Assembly: GCA_041481485.1 (NCBI GenBank)
Contig: JBGPBY010000296.1
Span: 1 to 8,941, forward strand
Reading direction: 5' to 3'
Length of the DNA stretch: 8,941 bases
From: JBGPBY01 sp041481485
GTDB taxonomy: Bacteria > Acidobacteriota > Terriglobia > 20CM-2-55-15
The notes beneath the pieces are model-generated. The model was not told where the DNA came from. It was given only the letters and a program-made list of their open reading frames with translations, and did no database searches. Made by a program: the position numbers and the translations under genes. Of the stretch, positions 1 to 6,453 are shown piece by piece. How positions within the stretch are numbered: the stretch's first letter is position 1; each line of letters opens with the position of its first letter.

Positions 1-1519
1 CGTGCATGTAAATGTGCGAGTCGGCAATCGTCAGATACGAGGTCGTGGGCAGCCCCTTCTTTTCGGAGCCGTACTTAGGATACGCCTGCACATCCTTGCC
101 GAAGATGTCTCCGGCGATGGTGGCGATGACCTTGTTGGTCGTAACCGAACCATAGCCTCCGACCGAGTGTCCGCGCATCGAAAAGGAACCCGGCGAGCGC
201 ACGTCAGGATCGAACGTAACGGGCAATGCGGTTTCATGCTTAATACCCAGAGTGAAGTAGAAGCGAGGGCTCTGGCTGGTCATGTTTTCCGTCACCGCAA
301 TAAAGTCGCCGGCTCGGATATCGCGGCTGCCGAGTCCTGCGGAACATCCGTAGAATCGCGGCATCTGCTTCACTTCGGGATACCCGGGAGTGCCCGCCAT
401 GGCATCGGCAAAGGCGGCTTTGATTTCGCTGAGGAAGGGATTGGACTGCATCAACGGGATATCGAGCCTCTCGATAACGGTGATCCCGCGGACGTGCCGC
501 AGGGCTTCGACGATCTCGATGGAAGGAAACGGCCGGTAGCTCACAATATTAAGCAGGCCGACCTTCACTCCCTGATGTTCACGGATATAGTCCACCGCCG
601 CTTCGGCTGTTTCCATCAGAGAACCGGCTCCGACGATGGCATAGTCGGCGTCTTCCAGACGGTACGAAGTAACCAGGTCGTAGTGGCGGCCCGTCAGACG
701 GCCGAATTCGTCCATCACCGATTTCAGAGTCGGAAGAACCCGATCGTAGTACCTTCTCTGAGCGATCTTGCCCTTCATGTAGCTGTCTTGATTCTGAACA
801 ACACCGGACATCAGGGGAATGCGCGGATCCATCAGGTTGCGCAGTTTCTCCGCCGGATTACCCACAAAGGCCTTCATCATTTCCGGTTCCATCAGACGCA
901 CATTTTCAATCGTGTGGGTCGTCAGAAATCCGTCCTGTACATTCATGAAGGGGGTTTCGGTATCCTCTGCGGCGCGGCGCGCGATCAGCGCCATATCACC
1001 CGCCTCCTGAGCATTGCGGGCAAACAGGATTCCCCATCCGCAATCCGCAACCGCGTACACGTCATCATGGCCGGTATGGACGTTGAGGCTATGCGATGTG
1101 AGTGCTCTTGCACCGATGTGGAAAACGATGGGAAGACGCTTGCCTGAAATGGTAAACAGGACTTCTTTCATCAGAACCAGGCCCTGTCCGGAAGTAAAAT
1201 TGGTGACCCGCCCGCCAGCAACTGCAAACCCTTCACAGGTGCTCGCCGCGCTGTGCTCCGATTCCGGTTCGACAAAGGCAAGATCCTCACCCCATAAATT
1301 CTTTTTCCCGTTGGCCACTTCGACCTGATATCCACCACCCATGGTAGTGGACGATGTGATCGGGTAGGCACATGCACCCTGCGTAATATGAGTTTCAACC
1401 CAGACAACCATGCCAGCGCCATCCGCAGTCGTCGGAATGCCGGGATACGGCGGCTTGCTCCCTTGTGTGCTATCCGAAACCCCTGTGGACGTAACTGCCC
1501 CATTAAGGGTCGTGCTCAT
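1..1519 (-). CDS. 2-oxoacid (pyruvate-type):ferredoxin oxidoreductase, fused alpha-gamma subunit, 3' end outside window
   Basis: Reading the minus strand from ATG at 1519 gives 506 uninterrupted codons to the left edge, so the C-terminus is missing. Such enzymes oxidise a 2-oxoacid with CoA to acyl-CoA and CO2 and pass electrons to ferredoxin or flavodoxin in the cytoplasm. Seen here: an N-terminal alpha domain (about 36-240) with the substrate-loop motif AYPITSSTTMGGGYQ at 51-65, FTSGQG at 108-113 and HIGARALTSHSLNVHTGHDD at 134-153; a second transketolase-C-like domain (about 270-425, including YAIVGAGSLMETAEAA); then the start of a gamma domain, MRGHSVGGYGSVTTNKVIAT from 448 and YPKYGSEKKGLPT from 480. 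The alpha-gamma order is that of fused subunits whose TPP-binding beta subunit is separate; beta should lie beyond the left edge. An in-frame TGA 60 bases upstream and a strong SD fix the start. The substrate (pyruvate or another oxoacid) cannot be settled from the sequence. Confidence 0.88.
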   Translation of the reverse strand, partial: MSTTLNGAVTSTGVSDSTQGSKPPYPGIPTTADGAGMVVWVETHITQGACAYPITSSTTMGGGYQVEVANGKKNLWGEDLAFVEPESEHSAASTCEGFAVAGGRVTNFTSGQGLVLMKEVLFTISGKRLPIVFHIGARALTSHSLNVHTGHDDVYAVADCGWGILFARNAQEAGDMALIARRAAEDTETPFMNVQDGFLTTHTIENVRLMEPEMMKAFVGNPAEKLRNLMDPRIPLMSGVVQNQDSYMKGKIAQRRYYDRVLPTLKSVMDEFGRLTGRHYDLVTSYRLEDADYAIVGAGSLMETAEAAVDYIREHQGVKVGLLNIVSYRPFPSIEIVEALRHVRGITVIERLDIPLMQSNPFLSEIKAAFADAMAGTPGYPEVKQMPRFYGCSAGLGSRDIRAGDFIAVTENMTSQSPRFYFTLGIKHETALPVTFDPDVRSPGSFSMRGHSVGGYGSVTTNKVIATIAGDIFGKDVQAYPKYGSEKKGLPTTSYLTIADSHIYMH

Positions 1520-1523
1520 TTTG

Positions 1524-1530
1524 CCTCCTT
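1524..1530 (-). promoter_or_regulatory. Strong Shine-Dalgarno of the oxidoreductase gene
   Basis: The minus strand reads AAGGAGG followed by CAAA and then ATG. The match to the anti-SD is perfect but the spacing of four bases is short. It supports ATG 1519 as the start; no other ATG, GTG or TTG lies between it and the upstream in-frame stop. Confidence 0.75.
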
Positions 1531-1658
1531 CGGAAACTGTCAGTACGGAATCGATTTGGCGGACCAGAAGTAAATGTCAGTTTAGCAAATAGCACTCACT
1601 ATTGCGACACTCAATCTCCAAGGAATGACAGGGTGTCGTCAACTGACGTGATGTACAG

Positions 1659-1762
1659 GTGGGAAGGGTTGCGGTTCCCACTGTAGGGGCGGTCTGTGAC
1701 CGCCCACAATCTGTGGAATTGCATTCGTCAGAATTGTGGGCGGTCATAGACCACCCCTACAG
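1659..1762. repeat. Palindromic intergenic repeat, family A, locus 1 (two inverted units plus flanking hairpin)
   Basis: Arms at 1681-1710 and 1733-1762 are 30 bases each and are inverted copies with two mismatches, separated by 22 bases. Each arm is itself a hairpin: CTGTAG, then GGGCGGTC, a three-base loop, GACCGCCC and ACAAT, with one mismatch in the right arm. Just before the left arm, GTGGGAA (1659-1665) and TTCCCAC (1675-1681) form a further hairpin. The CTGTAG-hairpin unit recurs at 5387-5510 and, degenerate, at 8775-8820. The form resembles REP/REPIN-type non-coding repeats; no mobilising enzyme is visible in the window. Confidence 0.85.
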
Positions 1763-1816
1763 CGGGACGCGTTATTTCAATACAATCGTCTTCTCCGGAC
1801 GCCGTGAGAATGTCAT

Positions 1817-1854
1817 AAAAAATGCCGACGCTCCCCCCCGAGTGCGTCGGCATT
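1817..1854 (-). terminator. Intrinsic terminator, minus strand, probably ending the proC-glgA transcript
   Basis: AATGCCGACGC (1821-1831) and GCGTCGGCATT (1844-1854) form a perfect 11-bp GC-rich stem with a 12-base loop. On the minus strand the stem runs into six Ts (complement of 1817-1822), the classical Rho-independent layout. It lies about 170 bases past the glgA stop and about 300 bases before the next minus gene. On the plus strand the tail is only CTCTTT, so activity in that direction would be weaker. Confidence 0.8.
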
Positions 1855-1861
1855 CTCTTTG

Positions 1862-1950
1862 GGATCGATGTTCCGGGGCGGCTTCCCCCAATTTGACCCT
1901 CACCCCCGTGAGGAGCTTGACCATGTTTGCTCGCCCCGGAATTCGTATCC
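1862..1950. repeat. Imperfect inverted repeat with central hairpin in the glgA 3' trailer
   Basis: TTCCGGGGCG at 1871-1880 is matched by its exact reverse complement at 1932-1941. Extending outward, the 19-base arms 1862-1880 and 1932-1950 also share the terminal GGAT/ATCC but differ in between. Between the arms, CCTCAC (1898-1903) and GTGAGG (1908-1913) form a small hairpin. It may be a remnant of a small non-coding mobile element or an RNA structure in the trailer; no other copy is in the window. Confidence 0.5.
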
Positions 1951-2023
1951 TGACATTCCTTTAGGCAATTGGCGGACCAATAGGAGCGCACTTTGTTCTC
2001 AATGACTTAACTTTTCAGGCAGC

Positions 2024-3514
2024 TCAGGAAATTCCAAATTCGGAAGTGGATTTATGAATTTCAGAGCCAATGAGTGTCTTTTGATAAACGGATCGGTACT
2101 GGGCTGCGGAATGAGTCCAGCTGAAATCCGATCTCATGCCGTTTTCCATGAGCGTCTTCCATGCGGCCTTGTCCGCGAAGACGGACAGGGCTCGATCGAT
2201 GGCATCCTTAAAATCGGACGCTTCAAATTCGGAAAAAGTAAAGCCGGTACCCTGCCCGGAATGAGGGTCGAATTCCTGAACCGTATCCTTCAACCCGCCC
2301 GTCGATCGAACGACGGGGACAGTGCCGTATCGCATGCTGTACATCTGAGTGAGTCCGCACGGTTCGTATTTTGAAGGCATCAGGAATATGTCGGATCCGG
2401 AGATGACTTGATGGGAAAGCCCTTCGTCATACCCGAGCCATAAGCCGACCTGGTCCGGGTACCGCGCGGCAATATGGCTCATCCGCGTTTCACCGTCACG
2501 GTTTCCGGTACCGAGAAGAACGAAGCTGACATCCTCACTCAGAATTTCGTCGAGCACTGCTTCAACCAGATCAAATCCCTTCTGCGCATCGATTCTCGAC
2601 ACCATGGCGAGTAATGGCTTGGAGAGGCGGGATTCATCCAGTTGGAATTTGTGCAGCACCGCCATTTTGTTCTGGCACCTGGCATCGCTTGCCGTTCTCT
2701 CGTCATAGGTTGCCCGTATCCACACATCCTGGGACGGACTCCAAACGTCATAATCGATGCCATTGAGGATTCCAATTACCGGGTTGGGCCGGCCGCGGAG
2801 CACGCCGGCTAGACCGAATGACAACTCATTATCTTCCTGAATCTCCCGTGCGTATGTGGGGCTGACCGTTGTGACCAGATCGGCAAACGAGATTCCGGCC
2901 TTGAGAAAATTCAATTTGCCAAAGAACTCAAATGGACTTGTGGGCTGAAACTCTCCGGCATCAAAACCGGTGCGAAACATGGTTTCCGGTGCAAAGATCC
3001 CCTGATAACCGATGTTGTGTATCGTGAGCACCGACTTGGTCTGCGAGTACCGCGGCTCACCGGCATACAACCGGCGCAGATAGCCCGGAATCAGTGCGGT
3101 CTGAAAATCGTGGCAATGAATCACATCGACGGGGTGAAGCACCGTTCGAATGAATTCGAGCGCAGTTCTCTGGAAATAGATCCAGCGATCCGCCTGATCG
3201 TCGTAATCCATTCCGGTTGTGGAATCGACATAGACACCATCGCGATCGAAAAAGCGATCGTTGCCAAGCAGAAAAACCCGGACCTGCGTTCCCGGGATGA
3301 TTGAAATCTGGACGTCGAAGTTCAGGCCTTCCGGCAAAGGCAATCGCGCAAAACTGAATTGACGCAAATTAATGATGCGATACCGTGGAATGATGACGTC
3401 GACTGAAGCGCCCAGCCTGTCGAGTTGCTGAGGCAGCGCTCCCAGCACGTCCGCGAGTCCCCCCACTTTGACGTACGGCGCCGCTTCCGCGGCGACCATC
3501 ACGACATGCATCAT
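2024..3514 (-). CDS. glgA: Glycogen synthase (ADP-glucose type, GT5)
   Basis: The 496-residue product matches bacterial glycogen synthase, which transfers glucose from ADP-glucose to the non-reducing end of an alpha-1,4-glucan in the cytoplasm. Motifs lie in the family order and spacing: KVGGLADV at 16-23 (the KxGGL substrate loop near the N-terminus), HCHDFQTALIP at 133-143, HNIGYQG at 166-172, VSPTYAREI at 217-225, GILNGIDYDVW at 248-258, SRIDAQKGFDL at 306-316, EPCGLTQM at 384-391 and TGGL at 405-408. Both Rossmann halves of the GT-B fold are therefore present, and the length is close to the usual 475-490. The start ATG overlaps the proC stop as ATGA, with no clear SD of its own, which suggests translation coupled to proC; a second ATG follows at once. 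No other glycogen gene (glgB, glgC, glgP) is in the window. The intrinsic terminator near 1817 probably ends the transcript. Confidence 0.96.
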   Translation of the reverse strand: MMHVVMVAAEAAPYVKVGGLADVLGALPQQLDRLGASVDVIIPRYRIINLRQFSFARLPLPEGLNFDVQISIIPGTQVRVFLLGNDRFFDRDGVYVDSTTGMDYDDQADRWIYFQRTALEFIRTVLHPVDVIHCHDFQTALIPGYLRRLYAGEPRYSQTKSVLTIHNIGYQGIFAPETMFRTGFDAGEFQPTSPFEFFGKLNFLKAGISFADLVTTVSPTYAREIQEDNELSFGLAGVLRGRPNPVIGILNGIDYDVWSPSQDVWIRATYDERTASDARCQNKMAVLHKFQLDESRLSKPLLAMVSRIDAQKGFDLVEAVLDEILSEDVSFVLLGTGNRDGETRMSHIAARYPDQVGLWLGYDEGLSHQVISGSDIFLMPSKYEPCGLTQMYSMRYGTVPVVRSTGGLKDTVQEFDPHSGQGTGFTFSEFEASDFKDAIDRALSVFADKAAWKTLMENGMRSDFSWTHSAAQYRSVYQKTLIGSEIHKSTSEFGIS

Positions 3515-4326
3515 CCATTAACCAGTTCGCGCGCCCGCACGGTGGCTTTGACGACCGCCTTGATCAGTGTGGTGCGAAGGCCCCCGTCTTCGAGTTCGAG
3601 AATCCCATCGATGGTGCAGCCCGCAGGTGTCGTCACGACATCCTTCAGCTTCGCCGGGTGTTCTCCGGTTTCCAGAACCATGCTCGCCGAGCCGTGAACC
3701 ATTTGTGCAGCCAGCAAAGTGGCGACATCACGAGGCAGGCCTACTTTCACACCAGCCTCGATGAATGACTCAATAATGATGTACACAAACGCGGGGCCGC
3801 TGGCGCTTAAACCGGTGACGGCATCCATATGCTTCTCATCAACAATGATAGAGCGGCCAATGGCGTCGAAAATTTTACGCGCCTGCTGGACATGATGAGC
3901 GTTGGCATGCTTGCCAGGAGCGATTGCCGACATTCCTTTTTTGATCAGGCACGGTGTATTCGGCATTGTGCGGATGACCGGTACGGGCTTGGCCAGAATC
4001 CCTTCCATGAAGCGCGTCGTCACACTCGCGGCAACCGAGATCAGCAGATGCTGCGGAGTCAGATCGGCGGCGACCTGTTTCAGCACGTCCTCAACAACCT
4101 GCGGCTTGACGCAAAGCAGAACGATTTGCGCTTTCCGAACGGCTTCGCCGTTGGAAAGAGTCATCTCAATGCCGAGTTTTTTCTGCAGGAGATTCAGCCG
4201 ATCGCGATGGGCCACCGTCGCAATAAATTGTTGCTTCTTGACGACTCCCGCGTCGATCATGCCGGCAATCAGAGCTTCACCCAGTTTTCCGGCCCCAATC
4301 ACCGCTATTTTTGACTTTTCGAGCAT
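3511..4326 (-). CDS. proC: Pyrroline-5-carboxylate reductase
   Basis: The 271-residue product matches ProC, which reduces pyrroline-5-carboxylate to proline with NAD(P)H in the last step of proline synthesis; the enzyme is cytoplasmic and oligomeric. Seen: an N-terminal Rossmann fold with GAGKLG at 11-16, CVKPQ at 72-76, RTMPNTPCLIKKGM at 119-132, TGLSASGPAFVYIIIESF from 171, and the C-terminal signature around 227-251 (LKDVVTTPAGCTIDG followed by LELEDGGLR). The signature has PAG where many family members have PGG. Length is normal. The start ATG at 4326 is supported by GGAAAGG (complement of 4333-4339) six bases upstream. It is the first gene of a proposed proC-glgA transcript and is divergent from the dCMP deaminase fusion with a 49-base gap. 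Confidence 0.96.
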   Translation of the reverse strand: MLEKSKIAVIGAGKLGEALIAGMIDAGVVKKQQFIATVAHRDRLNLLQKKLGIEMTLSNGEAVRKAQIVLLCVKPQVVEDVLKQVAADLTPQHLLISVAASVTTRFMEGILAKPVPVIRTMPNTPCLIKKGMSAIAPGKHANAHHVQQARKIFDAIGRSIIVDEKHMDAVTGLSASGPAFVYIIIESFIEAGVKVGLPRDVATLLAAQMVHGSASMVLETGEHPAKLKDVVTTPAGCTIDGILELEDGGLRTTLIKAVVKATVRARELVNG

Positions 4327-4375
4327 GCGCTACCTTTCCAGTGAAAAGAAAATCATAGTATCGTAAGCTCCTGCG
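4327..4375. promoter_or_regulatory. Divergent promoter region between proC and the kinase-deaminase gene
   Basis: Both genes must be transcribed from this 49-base gap or from within the neighbouring coding ends. On the minus strand TATGAT (complement of 4352-4357) is a good -10 candidate, giving a leader of about 20 bases that includes the proC SD; no good -35 stands at 16-18 bases. On the plus strand TAGTAT (4356-4361) overlaps it, and the downstream gene has no SD. The two directions may compete for polymerase. The elements are weak matches, so this is a proposal only. Confidence 0.35.
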
Positions 4376-5374
4376 ATGCTCATAGGACTAACCGGACGGA
4401 ATGCGGCAGGCAAAGGCGAAGTCGCAAACTATCTTCAGAAAAAAAGTTTCTACTTTCATTCACTGTCCGACGCGATACGCGACGAGGTGCGGGCACGGGG
4501 GCAGGCCATCTCCCGCGAAGTGCTGATTCAGGTCGGCAATGAACTGCGGCATCGCTTCGGACCGTCGGTTCTCGCAGAACGCATCATTCAGCGGCTGGAC
4601 GACGATAAACACTATGTCCTCGATTCCATACGCAATCCTGCGGAAGTAGTGGCTTTTCGGAATGCCAAACACTTCCGGCTGATCCGTGTGGATGCGCCGA
4701 TTGAGCTTCGCTTTCAGAGAACATTAAAACGATCCAGGGAAAACGATCCCGTGACGTTCGACGAATTCGTTGCGCTCGAGAATCGCGAAGCTGCCGGCGG
4801 CATCACGTCTCAGAACATGATCGAAGTGGAACAGCTTGCGGATGTCACTCTGGTGAACGACGGCACGCTCGAAGAACTCCATCCCAAGATTGACGCCATC
4901 GTCAGCCAGCTTCTTCGGGAAGTGCAGCGCCCGGACTGGGATCACTATTTCATGAACATCGCCAAGGTGGTGTCGACGCGGTCCAACTGCATCAAGAGAA
5001 AGGTCGCCGCCATTATCGTTCGCGATAAGCGGGTGATTTCAACCGGCTATAACGGCACCCCGCGCGGCACCCGCAACTGCAACGAAGGCGGCTGCCCACG
5101 CTGCAACAATATGGCAATGTCCGGCACCGCACTGGATGAATGTCTGTGCTCGCATGGTGAGGAGAACGCGATCGTTCAGGCCTCCTATCACGGAGTTTCA
5201 GTGAAGGATTCGGTAATTTACTCCACATTCGCGCCATGCCTGATGTGCTCGAAGATGATCATCAATTCCGGCATCCGCGAAGTGATCTTTAACGCGGAGT
5301 ATCCGCTCAACGACAGCGCATTCCGGCTCTTCAACGAGGCCGGAATCATCGCCAGAAAGCTGAAGGTTGGGTAG
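4376..5374 (+). CDS. P-loop kinase-like domain fused to dCMP deaminase
   Basis: The 332-residue product has two domains. Residues 1-180 are an NMP-kinase-like P-loop fold: Walker A GRNAAGKG at 7-14, SLSDAIRDE at 29-37, VGNELRHRFG at 53-62, a Walker-B-like VLDSIR at 81-86, VDAPIELRF at 105-113, a basic lid-like stretch 115-121 and LVNDGTLEEL at 159-168. This resembles UPF0200/dephospho-CoA-kinase-like ATPases. Residues 185-332 are a zinc-dependent deoxycytidylate deaminase: GYNGTPRG at 224-231, the cysteine-rich GGCPRCN at 238-244, zinc ligands H260, C288 and C291 and catalytic E262 in CSHGEENA and APCLMCS. The deaminase converts dCMP to dUMP for thymidylate synthesis. The zinc motif is HGE instead of the usual HAE. 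Free-standing ComEB-type deaminases are about half this length; fused forms include, from memory, yeast Dcd1 and the antiphage DcdV/AvcD group. No defence neighbour is seen, so a housekeeping role is the default. No clear SD precedes ATG 4376. Confidence 0.92.
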   Translation: MLIGLTGRNAAGKGEVANYLQKKSFYFHSLSDAIRDEVRARGQAISREVLIQVGNELRHRFGPSVLAERIIQRLDDDKHYVLDSIRNPAEVVAFRNAKHFRLIRVDAPIELRFQRTLKRSRENDPVTFDEFVALENREAAGGITSQNMIEVEQLADVTLVNDGTLEELHPKIDAIVSQLLREVQRPDWDHYFMNIAKVVSTRSNCIKRKVAAIIVRDKRVISTGYNGTPRGTRNCNEGGCPRCNNMAMSGTALDECLCSHGEENAIVQASYHGVSVKDSVIYSTFAPCLMCSKMIINSGIREVIFNAEYPLNDSAFRLFNEAGIIARKLKVG

Positions 5375-5386
5375 ACCGCGAATCAT

Positions 5387-5510
5387 GCAACTGTAGGCGC
5401 GGTCTATGACCGCGCAATATTTGCAGGCAAGCGATTGTGCGCGGTCATCGACCGCCCACAATCCCCCAATTTAGAAATTGTGCGCGGTCATAGACCGCGC
5501 CTACAGTTGC
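5387..5510. repeat. Palindromic intergenic repeat, family A, locus 2 (three units)
   Basis: Outer arms 5387-5416 and 5481-5510 are perfect 30-base inverted copies. Each contains the CTGTAG-hairpin unit with stem GCGCGGTC / GACCGCGC and loop TAT or ATA. A middle unit, 5434-5462, is a palindrome running from ATTGTG to CACAAT with 12 of 13 positions paired. The block fills the gap between the convergent deaminase and VWFA genes, ending nine bases from the VWFA stop, so as RNA it could act as a two-way terminator or 3'-end stabiliser; that role is inferred. Open frames that cross it are repeat translations, not genes. Confidence 0.88.
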
Positions 5511-5519
5511 GTGGTTCGC

Positions 5520-6443
5520 TTAGCGGGCTGCCCAATAGCCTGTTGGCTGCGACACCTTGTAGCTCTTGTTGATGGGCTCGATCTTGTAACGGCGGAACGT
5601 ACCGTCACGCTCCTTGTTGGTCGGCGAATAGATCATCGAATACTGCGACCGCATTTCCTCTCCGATGCTCTGAAATCCGGTTTCAAGATCATCCAGCTTT
5701 TTGGGGAAATACGCGTGACCGCCGGTGCTGTCGGCAAGCTGCTTCAGAGCCTTGTCACCCTTGTCGCGTTCTTTAGGATCCGAGCCCGATGTGCTTCCTG
5801 GAATATTGGGATTAATCGCATAGACCACGATTTCGTTGCGCTGGGCAACCGATAATGCTTCATCCAGTGTTTTCGTGCTGCTGTTGTCCTGACCGTCACT
5901 GATGAGCACGATCATTCTGCGGGAAGGTTGTTTCGCAAGAAAGTTATTCGACGCGATATACAAAGCTTCGAAGGCCGCGGTGCTTCCACCGGCGCGAATC
6001 TGCAGGATCTGGCTCGAAAGCTTGTCGACGTTGTCCGTGAAATCCTGCAGCAAGTCCACAACCGTATCAAAACCAATGAGCATGGCTTTGTCTTTGCCGC
6101 GCTTCAATGTCTTGTTGAGAAATTCGATGGCAGATTCCTTCTCCAGTTTCAGCTGGTCCAACACCGTATTGCTCCGGTCCATCAGCAATGCGATGTGAAG
6201 CGGCAGGTCTGTATCAAGGTTGACGCGCTCAATGGTCTGCGGCTTGCCGTCTTCGGTGAGTTTAAAGTCACTCTTTGTCAGGTTCGTAATGAGCTTCCCC
6301 TTGTTGTCTTTCACTGAAAAGAGAATGTTCACGCGTTCGACGTTAACGACAATCTGGCCATCCTGCGACGGCAGTAAGGCAGGCCGGGCCGCCAGGAGCG
6401 CCGGAAGTGCAGCCATTAATAGTAAAAATCGGAATGATTTCAT
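5520..6443 (-). CDS. Secreted von Willebrand factor A domain protein (Acidobacteria VWFA-related family)
   Basis: The 307-residue product begins with a signal-peptide-like segment (K2, R5, hydrophobic 6-18, small residues near 18-20), so it is probably exported. Residues about 31-75 (NVERVNILFSVKD, then LTKSDFKLTEDGKPQ at 55-69) form the N-terminal strand-rich part typical of the TIGR03436 VWFA-related family, which is greatly expanded in Acidobacteria. The VWA fold follows at about 82-270 with a metal-ion (MIDAS) site: D89-x-S91-x-T93, T155 in AGGSTAAF and D183 in LISDGQD. The metal ligands look intact, so divalent-metal-dependent protein binding is plausible; the partner and process are unknown. 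The start is ten bases after the ligA stop and has no SD, so it is probably translated by coupling or re-initiation in the ligA transcript. The 3' end abuts the family A repeat. Confidence 0.88.
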   Translation of the reverse strand: MKSFRFLLLMAALPALLAARPALLPSQDGQIVVNVERVNILFSVKDNKGKLITNLTKSDFKLTEDGKPQTIERVNLDTDLPLHIALLMDRSNTVLDQLKLEKESAIEFLNKTLKRGKDKAMLIGFDTVVDLLQDFTDNVDKLSSQILQIRAGGSTAAFEALYIASNNFLAKQPSRRMIVLISDGQDNSSTKTLDEALSVAQRNEIVVYAINPNIPGSTSGSDPKERDKGDKALKQLADSTGGHAYFPKKLDDLETGFQSIGEEMRSQYSMIYSPTNKERDGTFRRYKIEPINKSYKVSQPTGYWAAR

Positions 6444-6453
6444 AAGCTTTTAA

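Larger units (their letters stand above)
1520..2023. other. Gene-free region between glgA and the oxidoreductase gene
   Basis: No credible coding sequence is present; the open frames that cross it are translations of the palindromic repeat. From right to left along the minus transcripts it holds the glgA 3' trailer with an imperfect inverted repeat (1862-1950), an intrinsic terminator (1817-1854), a hairpin plus nested palindrome (1659-1762), a small 5-2-5 palindrome (1637-1648) and the oxidoreductase leader (1520-1636). The promoter of the oxidoreductase must lie in about 1531-1660, but I found no convincing -35/-10 pair. Confidence 0.7.

Noticed and set aside
2..1147. Long open frame of 381 codons on the plus strand
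   Set aside because: It lies antisense to the fused oxidoreductase, whose minus frame carries clear family motifs; the plus translation is rich in H and R and has no recognisable domain.
1659..1991. Small open frames on both strands in the gap after glgA
   Set aside because: They translate the palindrome, the terminator and the inverted repeat, with no SD and no family resemblance.
4376..5374. Antiphage DcdV/AvcD defence gene
   Set aside because: The domain order is similar, but the protein is shorter than I recall for that group, no inhibitor RNA or defence neighbour is seen, and the flanks are housekeeping genes. Kept only as an alternative.
5387..5510. CRISPR array
   Set aside because: The units alternate in orientation, are only three, and the spacers are short and unequal; they are inverted palindromes, not direct repeats.
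5478..5855. Plus-strand frame starting in the repeat, reading CAVIDRAYS
   Set aside because: The start is a translation of the family A palindrome and the rest is antisense to the VWFA gene. The same peptide pattern appears in other frames over the repeats.
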